Assembly: GCA_949752735.1 (NCBI GenBank)
Contig: OX457038.1
Location: 24,364,655-24,428,654 of the forward strand
Source of the DNA: Lumbricus terrestris
Taxonomy: Eukaryota; Annelida; Clitellata; Crassiclitellata; Lumbricidae
Length of the DNA stretch: 64,000 nt
Direction: 5' to 3'
The notes beneath the pieces are model-generated. The model had not been told where the DNA came from, ran no database searches, and saw only the letters and a list, made by a program, of their open reading frames with translations. Position numbers and translations under genes: made by a program. Shown here in pieces: positions 37,870 through 48,779 of this stretch; position 1 is the stretch's first letter, and each line of letters starts with the position of its first letter.

Positions 37870-39110
37870 ATTGTCTCAAAATGAAAGTATACGATAGTAG
37901 GTCTGTGTCATGATCTGTGTGACGTAGCAATAAGCCTAATTTCGTATTCTCAGTGAATTTATAGTAGATTTGCACTGTAATTGTAGTGACGTCACATTAA
38001 GCCTCGTTTTAGATTCTGTAAATAAACTTCAATAATTATTACGGTAGATCTGTGTAATAATCGAAGTGACGTCACAATAGAGCTGGTCTATACTCTTAAA
38101 ATGTACTTATATAACAGTTGATCTGCATCATAATAGAAGTTAGTCACAATTCTCAAAATGAACTTCTTTAATATTAAGTCTGTGTTATGATCGAAGTGAC
38201 TTCACAATGGGCCTAGTTTTTATATTCTCATACTAGACGTACAATAATAGATTTGTTTCATAATCAGAGCGATGTTGCGTTTGAACAAGCCCCAGTTTTG
38301 TATTATAAAAATGAAATAACATGACAGCAGATCTGTATCATAATCGAAATGACGCCACAATAGACCTAATTTCGTTTTCTCAGTGAACTTATATAATAGA
38401 ATAATTGTATGATAATCGAAGTGCCGTCATAAAAGGTACCGTTTTATATTTGCAAAATGAACATGATATAATGGTAGATCTGTTTAATAATCAAAGTGAC
38501 GTCACAATAGGTCTTGTTCATATTCTCCAAATGCACTTTTATATTAGTACATTTGTATCATAATCAAAGTGACGTCACAATAGGTCTTGTTCATATTCTC
38601 CAAATGCACTTTTATAATAGTACATTGTATCATAATCAAAGTGACGTCACAATAGACCTTGTTTATATTCTCAGAATGCACTTCTATAATAGGCCTAGTA
38701 CATTTGTGTCATAATCGAAGTGACGTCAAAATAGGCCATGTTTATATTCTCAAAATGCACTTCTATAACAGTACATTTTGTAGCATAATTGAAGTGACGC
38801 CACAATAGGCCTAGTTTTTTTAAATTCTCGAAGTGAACTTGTAATATAATACCGTAGCTAAAATTTAATTGTATCGTAATCAGAGTAACGTTACAATATG
38901 CAAAGGCCTAGTTTTGTATTCTCAAAATTAGTGAAATTATATGATAGTAGTTCTGTATCCTGATCGAAGTACATTTGTACTGTGAAGTACTGTGACGTCA
39001 TAGCAGGCCTAATTTCGTTTCTCAGTGAACTTATTTAATTGCAAAATTGTATCATAATCGAAGTGACGTCATAAAAGGATCCCGTTTTACATTCTTAAAA
39101 TTAACATCTG
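37870..39110 (+). repeat. ~72-80 bp diverged array containing TGACGTCA
   Basis: Around 15 diverged units contain ATAATCGAAGTGACGTCACA, a TAGGCCTAGTTTTATATTCT stretch and CAAAATGCACTTCTATAATAG. The exact palindrome TGACGTCA, the consensus cAMP-response element, is intact in several units (for example at 38497, 38570, 38642 and 38721) and degraded in others (TGACGCCA, TGACTTCA). Confidence 0.88.
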
Positions 39111-39332
39111 CATGATAGTGGTGCTCTGCTCGAAGGCAAGTTCATTGGCTTTACGCCCTTGGGGATGAGATGAGTGAGGTGGTTTCCCTTTGCCTTCCCC
39201 ACAGACAATGATGGGTAGGCAACTCCCCCAGGGACGCTCCGCGTCCCACACGTGCTAGCCCGAGATATCTAAATCTCTGAATGTCAACTCCCAGCCCGGG
39301 GCTTGAACCGCCAGTCGAATCTGTTGCTGGTG
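39111..39332 (-). mobile_element. Possible tRNA-like SINE fragment
   Basis: On the - strand GGTTCAAGCCCCGGGCTGGG resembles a B box, followed by a GC-rich body with GTGGGACGCGGAGCGTCCC. No second copy in the window confirms it. Confidence 0.3.
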
Positions 39333-42300
39333 GTTCCTTGGTATATTATAGCGCCAGTCGAATATGATGATGATGATTAGCGCCTGTATAGAGAACGTCG
39401 AATCTGTTGCTGGTGGTTCCTTGGTATAATATGATGATGATCATTAGCGCCTGTATAGTAAAAATCGAATCTGTTGCTGGTGGTTCCTTGGTATATTAAT
39501 AGCGCCAGTCGAATATGATGATGATGGTTAGCGCCTGTATAGAGAACGTCGAATCTGTTGCTGGTGGTTCAGTTGTATATTAATAGCGCCATTCGAATAT
39601 GATGATGATGATTAACGCATGTATAGTGAACGTCGAATCTGTTGCTGGTGGTTACTTGGTTACTTGGTATATTATAGCGCCAGTCGAATGATCATTAGCG
39701 AATGTATAGTAAAAATCGAATCTGTTGCTGGCCTGTTAAGTGGTATATTATAGCGCCAGTCGAATATGATGATGATCATTAGCGCATGTATAGGCCTAGT
39801 GAACGTCGAATCTGTTGCTGGCATGTTAAGTGGTATATTATAGCGCCAGTCGAATATGATGATGATAATTAGCGCATGTATAGTAAAAATCGAATCTGTT
39901 GCTGGTGGTTCCTTGGTAGCCTATATTAATAGCGCCAGTCGAATATGATGATGATGATTAACGCATGTATAGTGAACGTCGAATCTGTTGCTGGCCGTTC
40001 TGTCCTTTATAATAGCGCCAGTCGAATATGATGATGATCATTAGCGCCTGTATAGAGAACGTCGAATCTGTTGCTGGTGGTTCCTTGGTATATTATAGCG
40101 CCAGTCGAATATGATGATGATGATTAACGCATGTATAGTGAACGTCGAATCTGTTGCTGGTGGTTCCTTGGTATATTAATAGCGCCAGTCGAATATGATG
40201 ATGATGATTAACGCATGTATAGTGAACGTCGAATCTGTTGCTGGTGGTTCCTTTGTATATTATAGCGCCAGTCGAATAGGCCTATGATGATGATCATTAG
40301 CGAATGTAGCCTATAGTAAAAATCGAATCTGTTGCTGGCCTGTTAAGTGGTTTATTATAGCGCCAGTCGAATATGATGATGATCATTAGCGCCTGTATAG
40401 TGAACAGCGAATCTGTTGCTAGCGGTTCCGTGGCATATTATAGCGCCAGTCGAATATGATGATGATCATTAGCGCCTGTATAGTGAACAGCGAATCTGTT
40501 GCTAGCGGTTCCGTGGCATATTATAGCGCCAGTCGAATATGATGATGATCAGTAGCGCCTGTATAGTAAAAATCGAATCTGTTGCTAGCCATTCAGTGGC
40601 ATATTATAGCGCCAGTCGAATATGATGATGATCATTAGCGCCTGTATAGTGAACAGCGAATCTGTTGCAAGCGGTTCCGTGGCATATTATAGCGCCAGTC
40701 GAATATGATGATGATCATTAGCGCCTGTATAGTAAAAATCGAATCTGTTGCTAGCCATTCAGTGGTATATTATAGCGCCAGTCGAATATGATGATGATCA
40801 TTAGCGCCTGTATAGAGAACGTCGAATCTGTTGCTGGTGGTTCCTTGGTATATTAATAGCGCCAGTCGAATATGATGATGATCAGTAACGCATGTATAGT
40901 GAACGTCGAATCTGTTGCTGGTGGTTCCTTGGTATATTATAGAGCCAGTCGAATATGATGATGATCATTAGCGCATGTATAGAGAACGTCGAATCTGTTG
41001 CTAGCGGTTCCGTGGCATATTATAGCGCCAGTCGAATATGATGATGATCAGTAGCGCCTGTATAGTAAAAATCGAATCTGTTGCTAGCCATTCAGTGGTA
41101 TATTATAGCGCCAGTCGAATATGATGATGATCATTAGCGCCTGTATAGTAAAAATCGAATCTGTTGCTAGCCATTCAGTGGTATATTATAGCGCCAGTCG
41201 AATATGATGATGATCATTAGCGCCTGTATAGAGAACGTCGAATCTGTTGCTGGTGGTTCCTTGGTATAATATGATGATGATCATTAGCGCCTGTATAGTA
41301 AAAATCGAATCTGTTGCTGGTGGTTCCTTGGTATATTAATAGCGCCAGTCGAATATGATGATGATGGTTAGCGCCTGTATAGAGAACGTCGAATCTGTTG
41401 CTGGTGGTTCAGTTGTATATTAATAGCGCCATTCGAATATGATGATGATGATTAACGCATGTATAGTGAACGTCGAATCTGTTGCTGGTGGTTACTTGGT
41501 TACTTGGTATATTATAGCGCCAGTCGAATGATCATTAGCGAATGTATAGTAAAAATCGAATCTGTTGCTGGCCTGTTAAGTGGTATATTATAGCGCCAGT
41601 CGAATATGATGATGATCATTAGCGCATGTATAGTGAACGTCGAATCTGTTGCTGGCATGTTAAGTGGTATATTATAGCGCCAGTCGAATATGATGATGAT
41701 AATTAGCGCATGTATAGTAAAAATCGAATCTGTTGCTGGTGGTTCCTTGGTAGCCTATATTAATAGCGCCAGTCGAATATGATGATGATGATTAACGCAT
41801 GTATAGTGAACGTCGAATCTGTTGCTGGCCGTTCTGTCCTTTATAATAGCGCCAGTCGAATATGATGATGATCATTAGCGCCTGTATAGAGAACGTCGAA
41901 TCTGTTGCTGGTGGTTCCTTGGTATATTATAGCGCCAGTCGAATATGATGATGATGATTAACGCATGTATAGTGAACGTCGAATCTGTTGCTGGTGGTTC
42001 CTTGGTATATTAATAGCGCCAGTCGAATATGATGATGATGATTAACGCATGTATAGTGAACGTCGAATCTGTTGCTGGTGGTTCCTTTGTATATTATAGC
42101 GCCAGTCGAATAGGCCTATGATGATGATCATTAGCGAATGTAGCCTATAGTAAAAATCGAATCTGTTGCTGGCCTGTTAAGTGGTTTATTATAGCGCCAG
42201 TCGAATATGATGATGATCATTAGCGCCTGTATAGTGAACAGCGAATCTGTTGCTAGCGGTTCCGTGGCATATTATAGCGCCAGTCGAATATGATGATGAT

Positions 42301-43090
42301 CATTAGCGCCTGTATAGTGAACAGCGAATCTGTTGCTAGCGGTTCCGTGGCATATTATAGCGCCAGTCGAATATGATGATGATCAGTAGCGCCTGTATAG
42401 TAAAAATCGAATCTGTTGCTAGCCATTCAGTGGCATATTATAGCGCCAGTCGAATATGATGATGATCATTAGCGCCTGTATAGTGAACAGCGAATCTGTT
42501 GCAAGCGGTTCCGTGGCATATTATAGCGCCAGTCGAATATGATGATGATCATTAGCGCCTGTATAGTAAAAATCGAATCTGTTGCTAGCCATTCAGTGGT
42601 ATATTATAGCGCCAGTCGAATATGATGATGATCATTAGCGCCTGTATAGAGAACGTCGAATCTGTTGCTGGTGGTTCCTTGGTATATTAATAGCGCCAGT
42701 CGAATATGATGATGATCAGTAACGCATGTATAGTGAACGTCGAATCTGTTGCTGGTGGTTCCTTGGTATATTATAGAGCCAGTCGAATATGATGATGATC
42801 ATTAGCGCATGTATAGAGAACGTCGAATCTGTTGCTAGCGGTTCCGTGGCATATTATAGCGCCAGTCGAATATGATGATGATCAGTAGCGCCTGTATAGT
42901 AAAAATCGAATCTGTTGCTAGCCATTCAGTGGTATATTATAGCGCCAGTCGAATATGATGATGATCATTAGCGCCTGTATAGTAAAAATCGAATCTGTTG
43001 CTAGCCATTCAGTGGTATATTATAGCGCCAGTCGAATATGATGATGATCATTAGCGCCTGTATAGTGAACAGCGAATCTGTTGCTGGCCG
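39333..43090 (+). repeat. 83-bp satellite array B, with a 1.83-kb higher-order duplication
   Basis: About 45 units contain CGAATCTGTTGCTAGCGG, TTCCGTGGCATATTATAGCG, CCAGTCGAATATGATGATGA and TCATTAGCGCCTGTATAGT. It is the reverse complement family of array A, but copies are more diverged from each other. Roughly 39385-41218 and 41222-43053 are near-identical blocks of about 22 units. Checked markers sit 1840 bases apart early and 1834 later, explained by a 6-base GGCCTA difference near 39795. Confidence 0.95.
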
Positions 43091-43837
43091 TTTCGTCCTA
43101 TGAATTACATTGGGTTACTCTTAGGCCGGTTTTGGAAGCCTTTGGGCGGGAATTTTGGAAAGTACATGGCAACCCTGAACATAACGGAATCGCATAACGG
43201 AATCGAATGTGCGGCTAGGTTCTTGAGCGTCGGTCTACGTACGTCTTTGATATGGCATAAGTGGGTAATACGAATCCTCGGGGCGGGGCGGATCATCGGG
43301 GCACAGCGTGATTGGTCAGCACGGTCACGTGGCTGATCCGAGGTTTCGTATTGTTTTTCGAAAATCTCTCTCTTCGACCGTTACTCCGGTCAATTAAGTC
43401 TTAAACCCGCTCATTTACTATGGCAGGCAAATTTTTGCACGAAAAGTTTCTAAATTGACTAAAGAATATATGGTAGAAATCCTAACAAAATGCGATATGG
43501 GGAAATAATTAACATTTTGAATTTAGTTTTGAACAGCCGACCAACAGCCATGCCTATACGAGTTTCTTTACATTTCAAGGACTGGCGAAAATACGATTTA
43601 TCTGCTGGAAACGCAGTGAAATTGCCGATTAAAAAAAATTAAATATCGATTAATATATTTATTATCTGAACAATGTAAATGTCGATCTTGGATACAAAAA
43701 TAAATAAAATTTTATGCAAGAACTCTGCAGAGTGTGGTCGATAACTATACCACGCACTTAAGGCCACAGTCATAATGCATAGGCCATGACTATGCGAAAC
43801 GCTATACTACACAGTAATAATTTGCATCATAATAATT
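43091..43837. other. Unique spacer, CpG-richer at 43180-43400
   Basis: No exon was recognised. The stretch around 43190-43340 is richer in CpG than its surroundings and might be an original regulatory region for Cactin, but no motif proves that. Confidence 0.35.
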
Positions 43838-44470
43838 GCTCGGGGCAGATCGACGGGGCAGCGAAAAAACAAAACACATGATCGGTGCAGATCGACGGGG
43901 CAGGGTAAAAACAAAACAAATGCTCTGGGCAGATCGACGGGGCAGGGTAAAAACATAACACATGCTCGGGGCAGATCGACGGGGCAGCGAAAAAACATAA
44001 CACATGCTCGGGGCAGATCGACGGGACAGCGAAAAAACATAACACATGCTCGGGGCAGATCGACGGGGCAGCGAAAAAACATAACACATGCTCGGGGCAG
44101 ATCGACGGGGCAGGGTAAAAACATAGCATGTGTTATGTTCTTTGCTGCCCCGTCGATCTGCCCCGAGCATGTGTTATGTTTTTTCGCTGCCCCGTCGATC
44201 TGCCCCGAGCATGTGTTATGTTTTTCGCTGCCCCGTCGATCTGCCTCGAGCATGTGCTATGCCTTTACCCTACCCCGTGGTGGATTATTTGTTTTTGCCT
44301 TGCCCCGTCTATCCGACCTGTTCACATTCGTTGTTTGTGCCTGCTCCGTCGATTTGCCCCGAACCGCCCCGAGCACTTGTTGGCGGTGCCCTGCCCGTCG
44401 ATCTGCCCCGAGGATTCGTAGTGTTTTTGCCCCGCCCCGCCGATCCGCCCCGCCCCGAGGATTCGTATTA
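43838..44470. repeat. 42-bp repeat cluster arranged as a palindrome
   Basis: Seven units with GCTCGGGGCAGATCGACGGG and CAGCGAAAAAACATAACACA run in one orientation to about 44123. The same unit continues reversed (TGTGTTATGTT.., GCCCCGTCGATCTGCCCC) from 44125 to about 44260, then as degraded copies to 44470. The centre is GCATGTG next to CATAGCATG near 44124. Long frames on both strands here (reading CPVDLPRACVMFF-like repeats) are products of the repeat. Confidence 0.93.
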
Positions 44471-44487
44471 CCCGGCATAAGTTGTAG

Positions 44488-44515
44488 TTCATATAATAAA
44501 ATAAGAGTGGATATT
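44488..44515 (+). promoter_or_regulatory. Short AT-rich leader before the Cactin start
   Basis: Between the repeat palindrome and the Cactin ATG lies only CATATAATAAAATAAGAG-type sequence. It holds a TATA-like string, but whether transcription starts here or inside the repeat is unknown. Confidence 0.2.
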
Positions 44516-47500
44516 ATGTCAAAAGATAGAGGAAATAAACGGAAAGAAAGGTAGACAGTTCTCTTTACCTCTTTATTATTGTTCTCTTTACCTCTATATT
44601 ACTGTATAATGTATATTTATGTCGAATAAGCTTACCCGAAACCAGAATCCCCGAAAACGCTGAAATACACATAGCCCGAATTCTCGAAAAGAGTTTTATG
44701 GAAAGCGACTGGAAAGCGACGAAACTACCGAAAGCTTTTTGAGTTAAATAAGTGCATGACATAATGGTCTGTTTGTGTTGTTGATGATAACACTCTTTAG
44801 TGTCCACAAATTATTAGGTTGTGTCACTTGTTTGTGTCGCACTTAGAAAATCGATTCATGGGATCTGGCTGAAATTGGATTCGTGTTTGGGGAATTCAGG
44901 CGCACCCAGACTCAATAGGGTCTACCTGCGTCTCATAAAGCGATTAAACGGTAAAATAAGTAAAATCGCCCAAGCAGTTTTCTACCAGGCGTTTGATATG
45001 CCGTAAACTAGTGGCGACCCAAATAGCCGAAAGTGAATAGAATACAAACTAAATGTGGCATCTTCAGAATAGTTAGGTCTTTGTTATATTGTATCATATC
45101 TATACATTTATATAGCGCCTCTCGAAGAATGACTATTCAAAGGTACTTTCAGCACGAAAATTCCGGGAAATGATATTTTTAAAGAACGAAAGACTGAATA
45201 GGAAAAATGAGTAGTTGGTTTAGCCCGTAGTGATGGAGGAAGGTCATTCCAAATGGAAGGACCAACCACAGCAAACGTCTGATGTCGGACAAATGCAGTC
45301 CTAGTCCTGGGAAAAAAACATCAAGATGATCCTCAGAACCAATTAAGCGAAATGAAGATGCAGATAATGTCTTTTCATATAGTTTTAGAGGTATTTAGTG
45401 GCATTTCCCAGCTGTGCTTTGGAGACTAGACATATCATACTTGGAAGCCTTCATTGGAAAAAAGTCTACAAACCAGTTTCAGCGATCGGGGAAGTAATAC
45501 TCGTTCAGCGATTTGGGATTTGACAAATCAGTACATGTCCGATATATAGGAATGTGTTTTGTCTTTCTGCGGGCACCACTGCTGTAAGGCACTAAACTTC
45601 ATCTCTAGTTCCTTGATAAGCGCTCTGGTCTCTGCTTTATACAAGAAGCAGAGACCAGTGATATGTATGCCTTAAACAGGTGAAGTATCATGTCCAACAG
45701 TATGGTATGGTAGTGTTCCATATGTCTCATTGAAGGCTGTTCAGGCATTCGAGGCAGCAGCTATGCACTGTTGTTATATAACAAAAAGAGGCATGTCTTG
45801 GTTTAACATAATTACATATTTTGGTCATTTGGAAACATTTTTTATACTATAAATTTTATGGTATTTCTGATAGTTGAAGAAACCGCAAGTCTTCTCCATA
45901 CACACAGTTAGAGAGCACCAGTTGTTTTGCATCCATGTGATGTTATTTAATCCTTTAGTGATTCGCTGCAGTGGCTTCCCAGCCACTTATAGTCCACTCT
46001 CATTGTTAAAGGCTCTATATACAGGTAACCGCATATGGACATTCATTACTTTTAAATTTATTATTGTGGTTGCTAATGCTACTACTAATAAATTTAAGAG
46101 AATTTATATAGCACTGGAGCACGGCCAACACTAATGAAATGAGTAAAAAGGGTAGTACCATTTGCTACAAGTGGAAATAGACATTACATGTAATGCCATG
46201 AGCTGGTGACTGACTTAAACTTACCAATATGTGGCGGTCCACACCGAAATCAGCATTTAGTCGGAAATTACACATCAGAGATATTTAGGGAAATAGTATG
46301 TTTGTGATTTTTTTATTTTTGTACAGAATTTAATAAAAAAAAATAATTTTTAAACATTTATTTTTGCAATTTTTTAAAACAAGTTTTAGAGCTATTTTGA
46401 TGCTCTTGATATGCAAATTAGTTTGTTTTAATTAGGTTAATTGGTTAATTAATTAGTTTAAAGTGGATCACTTTTTTCCTTATATCTTTGGTTGGAATAA
46501 AGGTAGAGCAATAATTTTTGTATCATTTTAAATTTAAAGCCTGAGGCAAGGCCTTTGAAATAATGTATCAAATTCAATGTCTTGGAAAATCACCTTAATG
46601 CTGGTTTTGGTGTGTGGCGCCCCAATTGTCAAAAGTGCAAATTGTTGCAAGTTCAGTGATGGCGTGTGTTCTTGAGCTTAAACATGTTCATTTTGTCGTT
46701 GTTGAAGTATTTTATACTGGTGTTGGTTTCCTGTAGGTCGAGGTCAAGGTCATGTTCCAATGATCCTAGTGATCACAAAAAGCAAAAGAAGTCACACAAA
46801 AAGCACAAACATCACAAACATGAATCGCATTCAAGTGACTCCAATTCCAGAGATCAGGAAGATGAGAAAAAGTTTGAAATGCTGTCAAAGGAAGAGAAAG
46901 CGTAGGATTTTTTATATCTTACCAATTGCTTTCTGTCAATCAGGATTATTAAATACATACAGGCATCATTATTATTGTTATCAATATCTAAAGTTGTTCA
47001 GTTTTGGTTTCCATTTCTAATTGTCTGAATTGTATAATATATGCATTTTATTTTTTTTAACCATTCTTACTTCTTGGACTTTGTTGGATATACTGTTGTA
47101 CATTTGACACTTTGACAATGAGCTGTGCCACCCAGTTGCTTTTTAATTATTTTTTGATGATTCGCTGTCATTGTGGGAGTGCTAAGCATCTGCTTCTTCT
47201 TAATCTTGTTTTGTATGTCAGTTATATGAAGACGTCTGGTACCTACCATTTGCTTGAGTGATGATAGTAAATGAGAAATATTAGATTATATTTGATGTTG
47301 CGATACGAAACAAAAAATTTTTGATGCAGGAGGCAGAAGCAGTTGATGAAGGCACTCGAGACTCCTGAAGAGAAACGTGCTAGACGACTTTCAAAAAAGG
47401 TAGTGTTGCACTTTCAATGTTACCATGACTACTTTTAATTATGTTTTTGGATATTGTGTGTTTTGTTTTAATGTACGTCATCATCATCATCATAACTGGT

Positions 47501-48734
47501 TAAGCCCTCTCTGGAGTAGCCTACTGCCATTTCTACAATTCCATGCCAATATTCTTAGTCTTGAATTGATATTTATTTATAGTCATTGAAACTTTCTAAA
47601 AAGTGTAAATTTACTTTGTGATTGCTTACGTGTTACCATTAGCAGCACATCGCAAAAGAATGCAGACTAATCAGTTTCATGCAGCACATTCAACTTTAGA
47701 AATGAGTTACATATTTTTGGCAGCTTATTAATTACCGGATTCATTTAACTAATTTCACTTTTAATCAAGTGATTTAATTTATTCAGTTTTTATCTTTTTA
47801 TATAACTAATTTAGAATTGTTAGGCTGGTAGAGAAAAAACTTTTGGCAATCTTAAAAATTTGAAATGCACAGAAAGTATTGAAGATGGAGCTTATAGCAT
47901 ACTAAATGGGGTTCCCGTCATTGCCCGGAAATTTAGGATTCGTTCTGCTCCCGGCCAATCCCCTACTGGACCCTCACTTCACCCCATTCCATCACTTTTA
48001 CTCCCCCACCCCACTAATCCCACCACTTTTACTCCCCACCCCACTTACCCACTGACCCCTAACCCGCCTGCCCACCTCGTCCACCTCTCTGTGGTACTCG
48101 GCATTGCAGGGTGAATTTCGGTTTTGGTCCATGCACCCGCTCCCCACCCAACGCCGCTTCCCAACCTCATCAAACTGCGACCTCCACTGGGTGCCAACTC
48201 CTCTGGGGTTTGTAACCGGTAATCCACCCGAGGAATTTGTTTTTCCCGAAAATTTTCGTTATCTTCCCCCTTCCAAATAATACCCTGCCCTCACCCAGCC
48301 CCTGCGGGGCGAAGTGTGTTGGGTGGGGGTGGAGTAACCCCGATAGCATTCTGTTTAGCTCCAACGCTTCAACTAAATAGCTGTGAAACTATGGCGATGG
48401 AATGGAAATTGCGATAGTTTGGGTTTCCGCTCCCCACCCTGGCCCCCTTGGTGGGAGAGATTCGTCAACCCTCCACTGGGTGGTCCTGATGGCCCTCTGT
48501 CTAGACAAACTGAGAATCTTTAGTATATAGGCCGACTCATGAGATTGATACAAAGACGGGAAGCTCTGGTCAAGATACAGCTTCCAAACAAGGAAGGACG
48601 TTGTTTTAATTTAGAGAAAGTACAGTTGACATAACTTAGCTTTGTGTGATCAATACAGAAGCTGGGAACATTAGATTTGCTGCATCTTATGAAGGGAAAG
48701 AAATACGCTGATGTTTGGAATCATTATCTTAACT

Positions 48735-48779
<45 letters not shown>

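Noticed and set aside
32485..43090. CRISPR array, because of regular near-identical repeats
   Set aside because: Repeats are 83 bp, contiguous and without unique spacers, in an intron-bearing animal genome. This is satellite DNA.
43802..44554. Long frames on both strands with repeated CPVDLPRACVMFF-like text, resembling a repeat protein
   Set aside because: The frames mirror the palindromic 42-bp repeat on both strands. Only the last 12 codons (from 44516) are part of Cactin.
46666..46905. Hydrophobic N-terminus (MFLSLNMFILSLLKYFILV) as a signal peptide on Cactin
   Set aside because: It is intron sequence before a good CTGTAG acceptor at 46736. Exon 1 at 44516-44550 joins in phase and gives the expected basic start.
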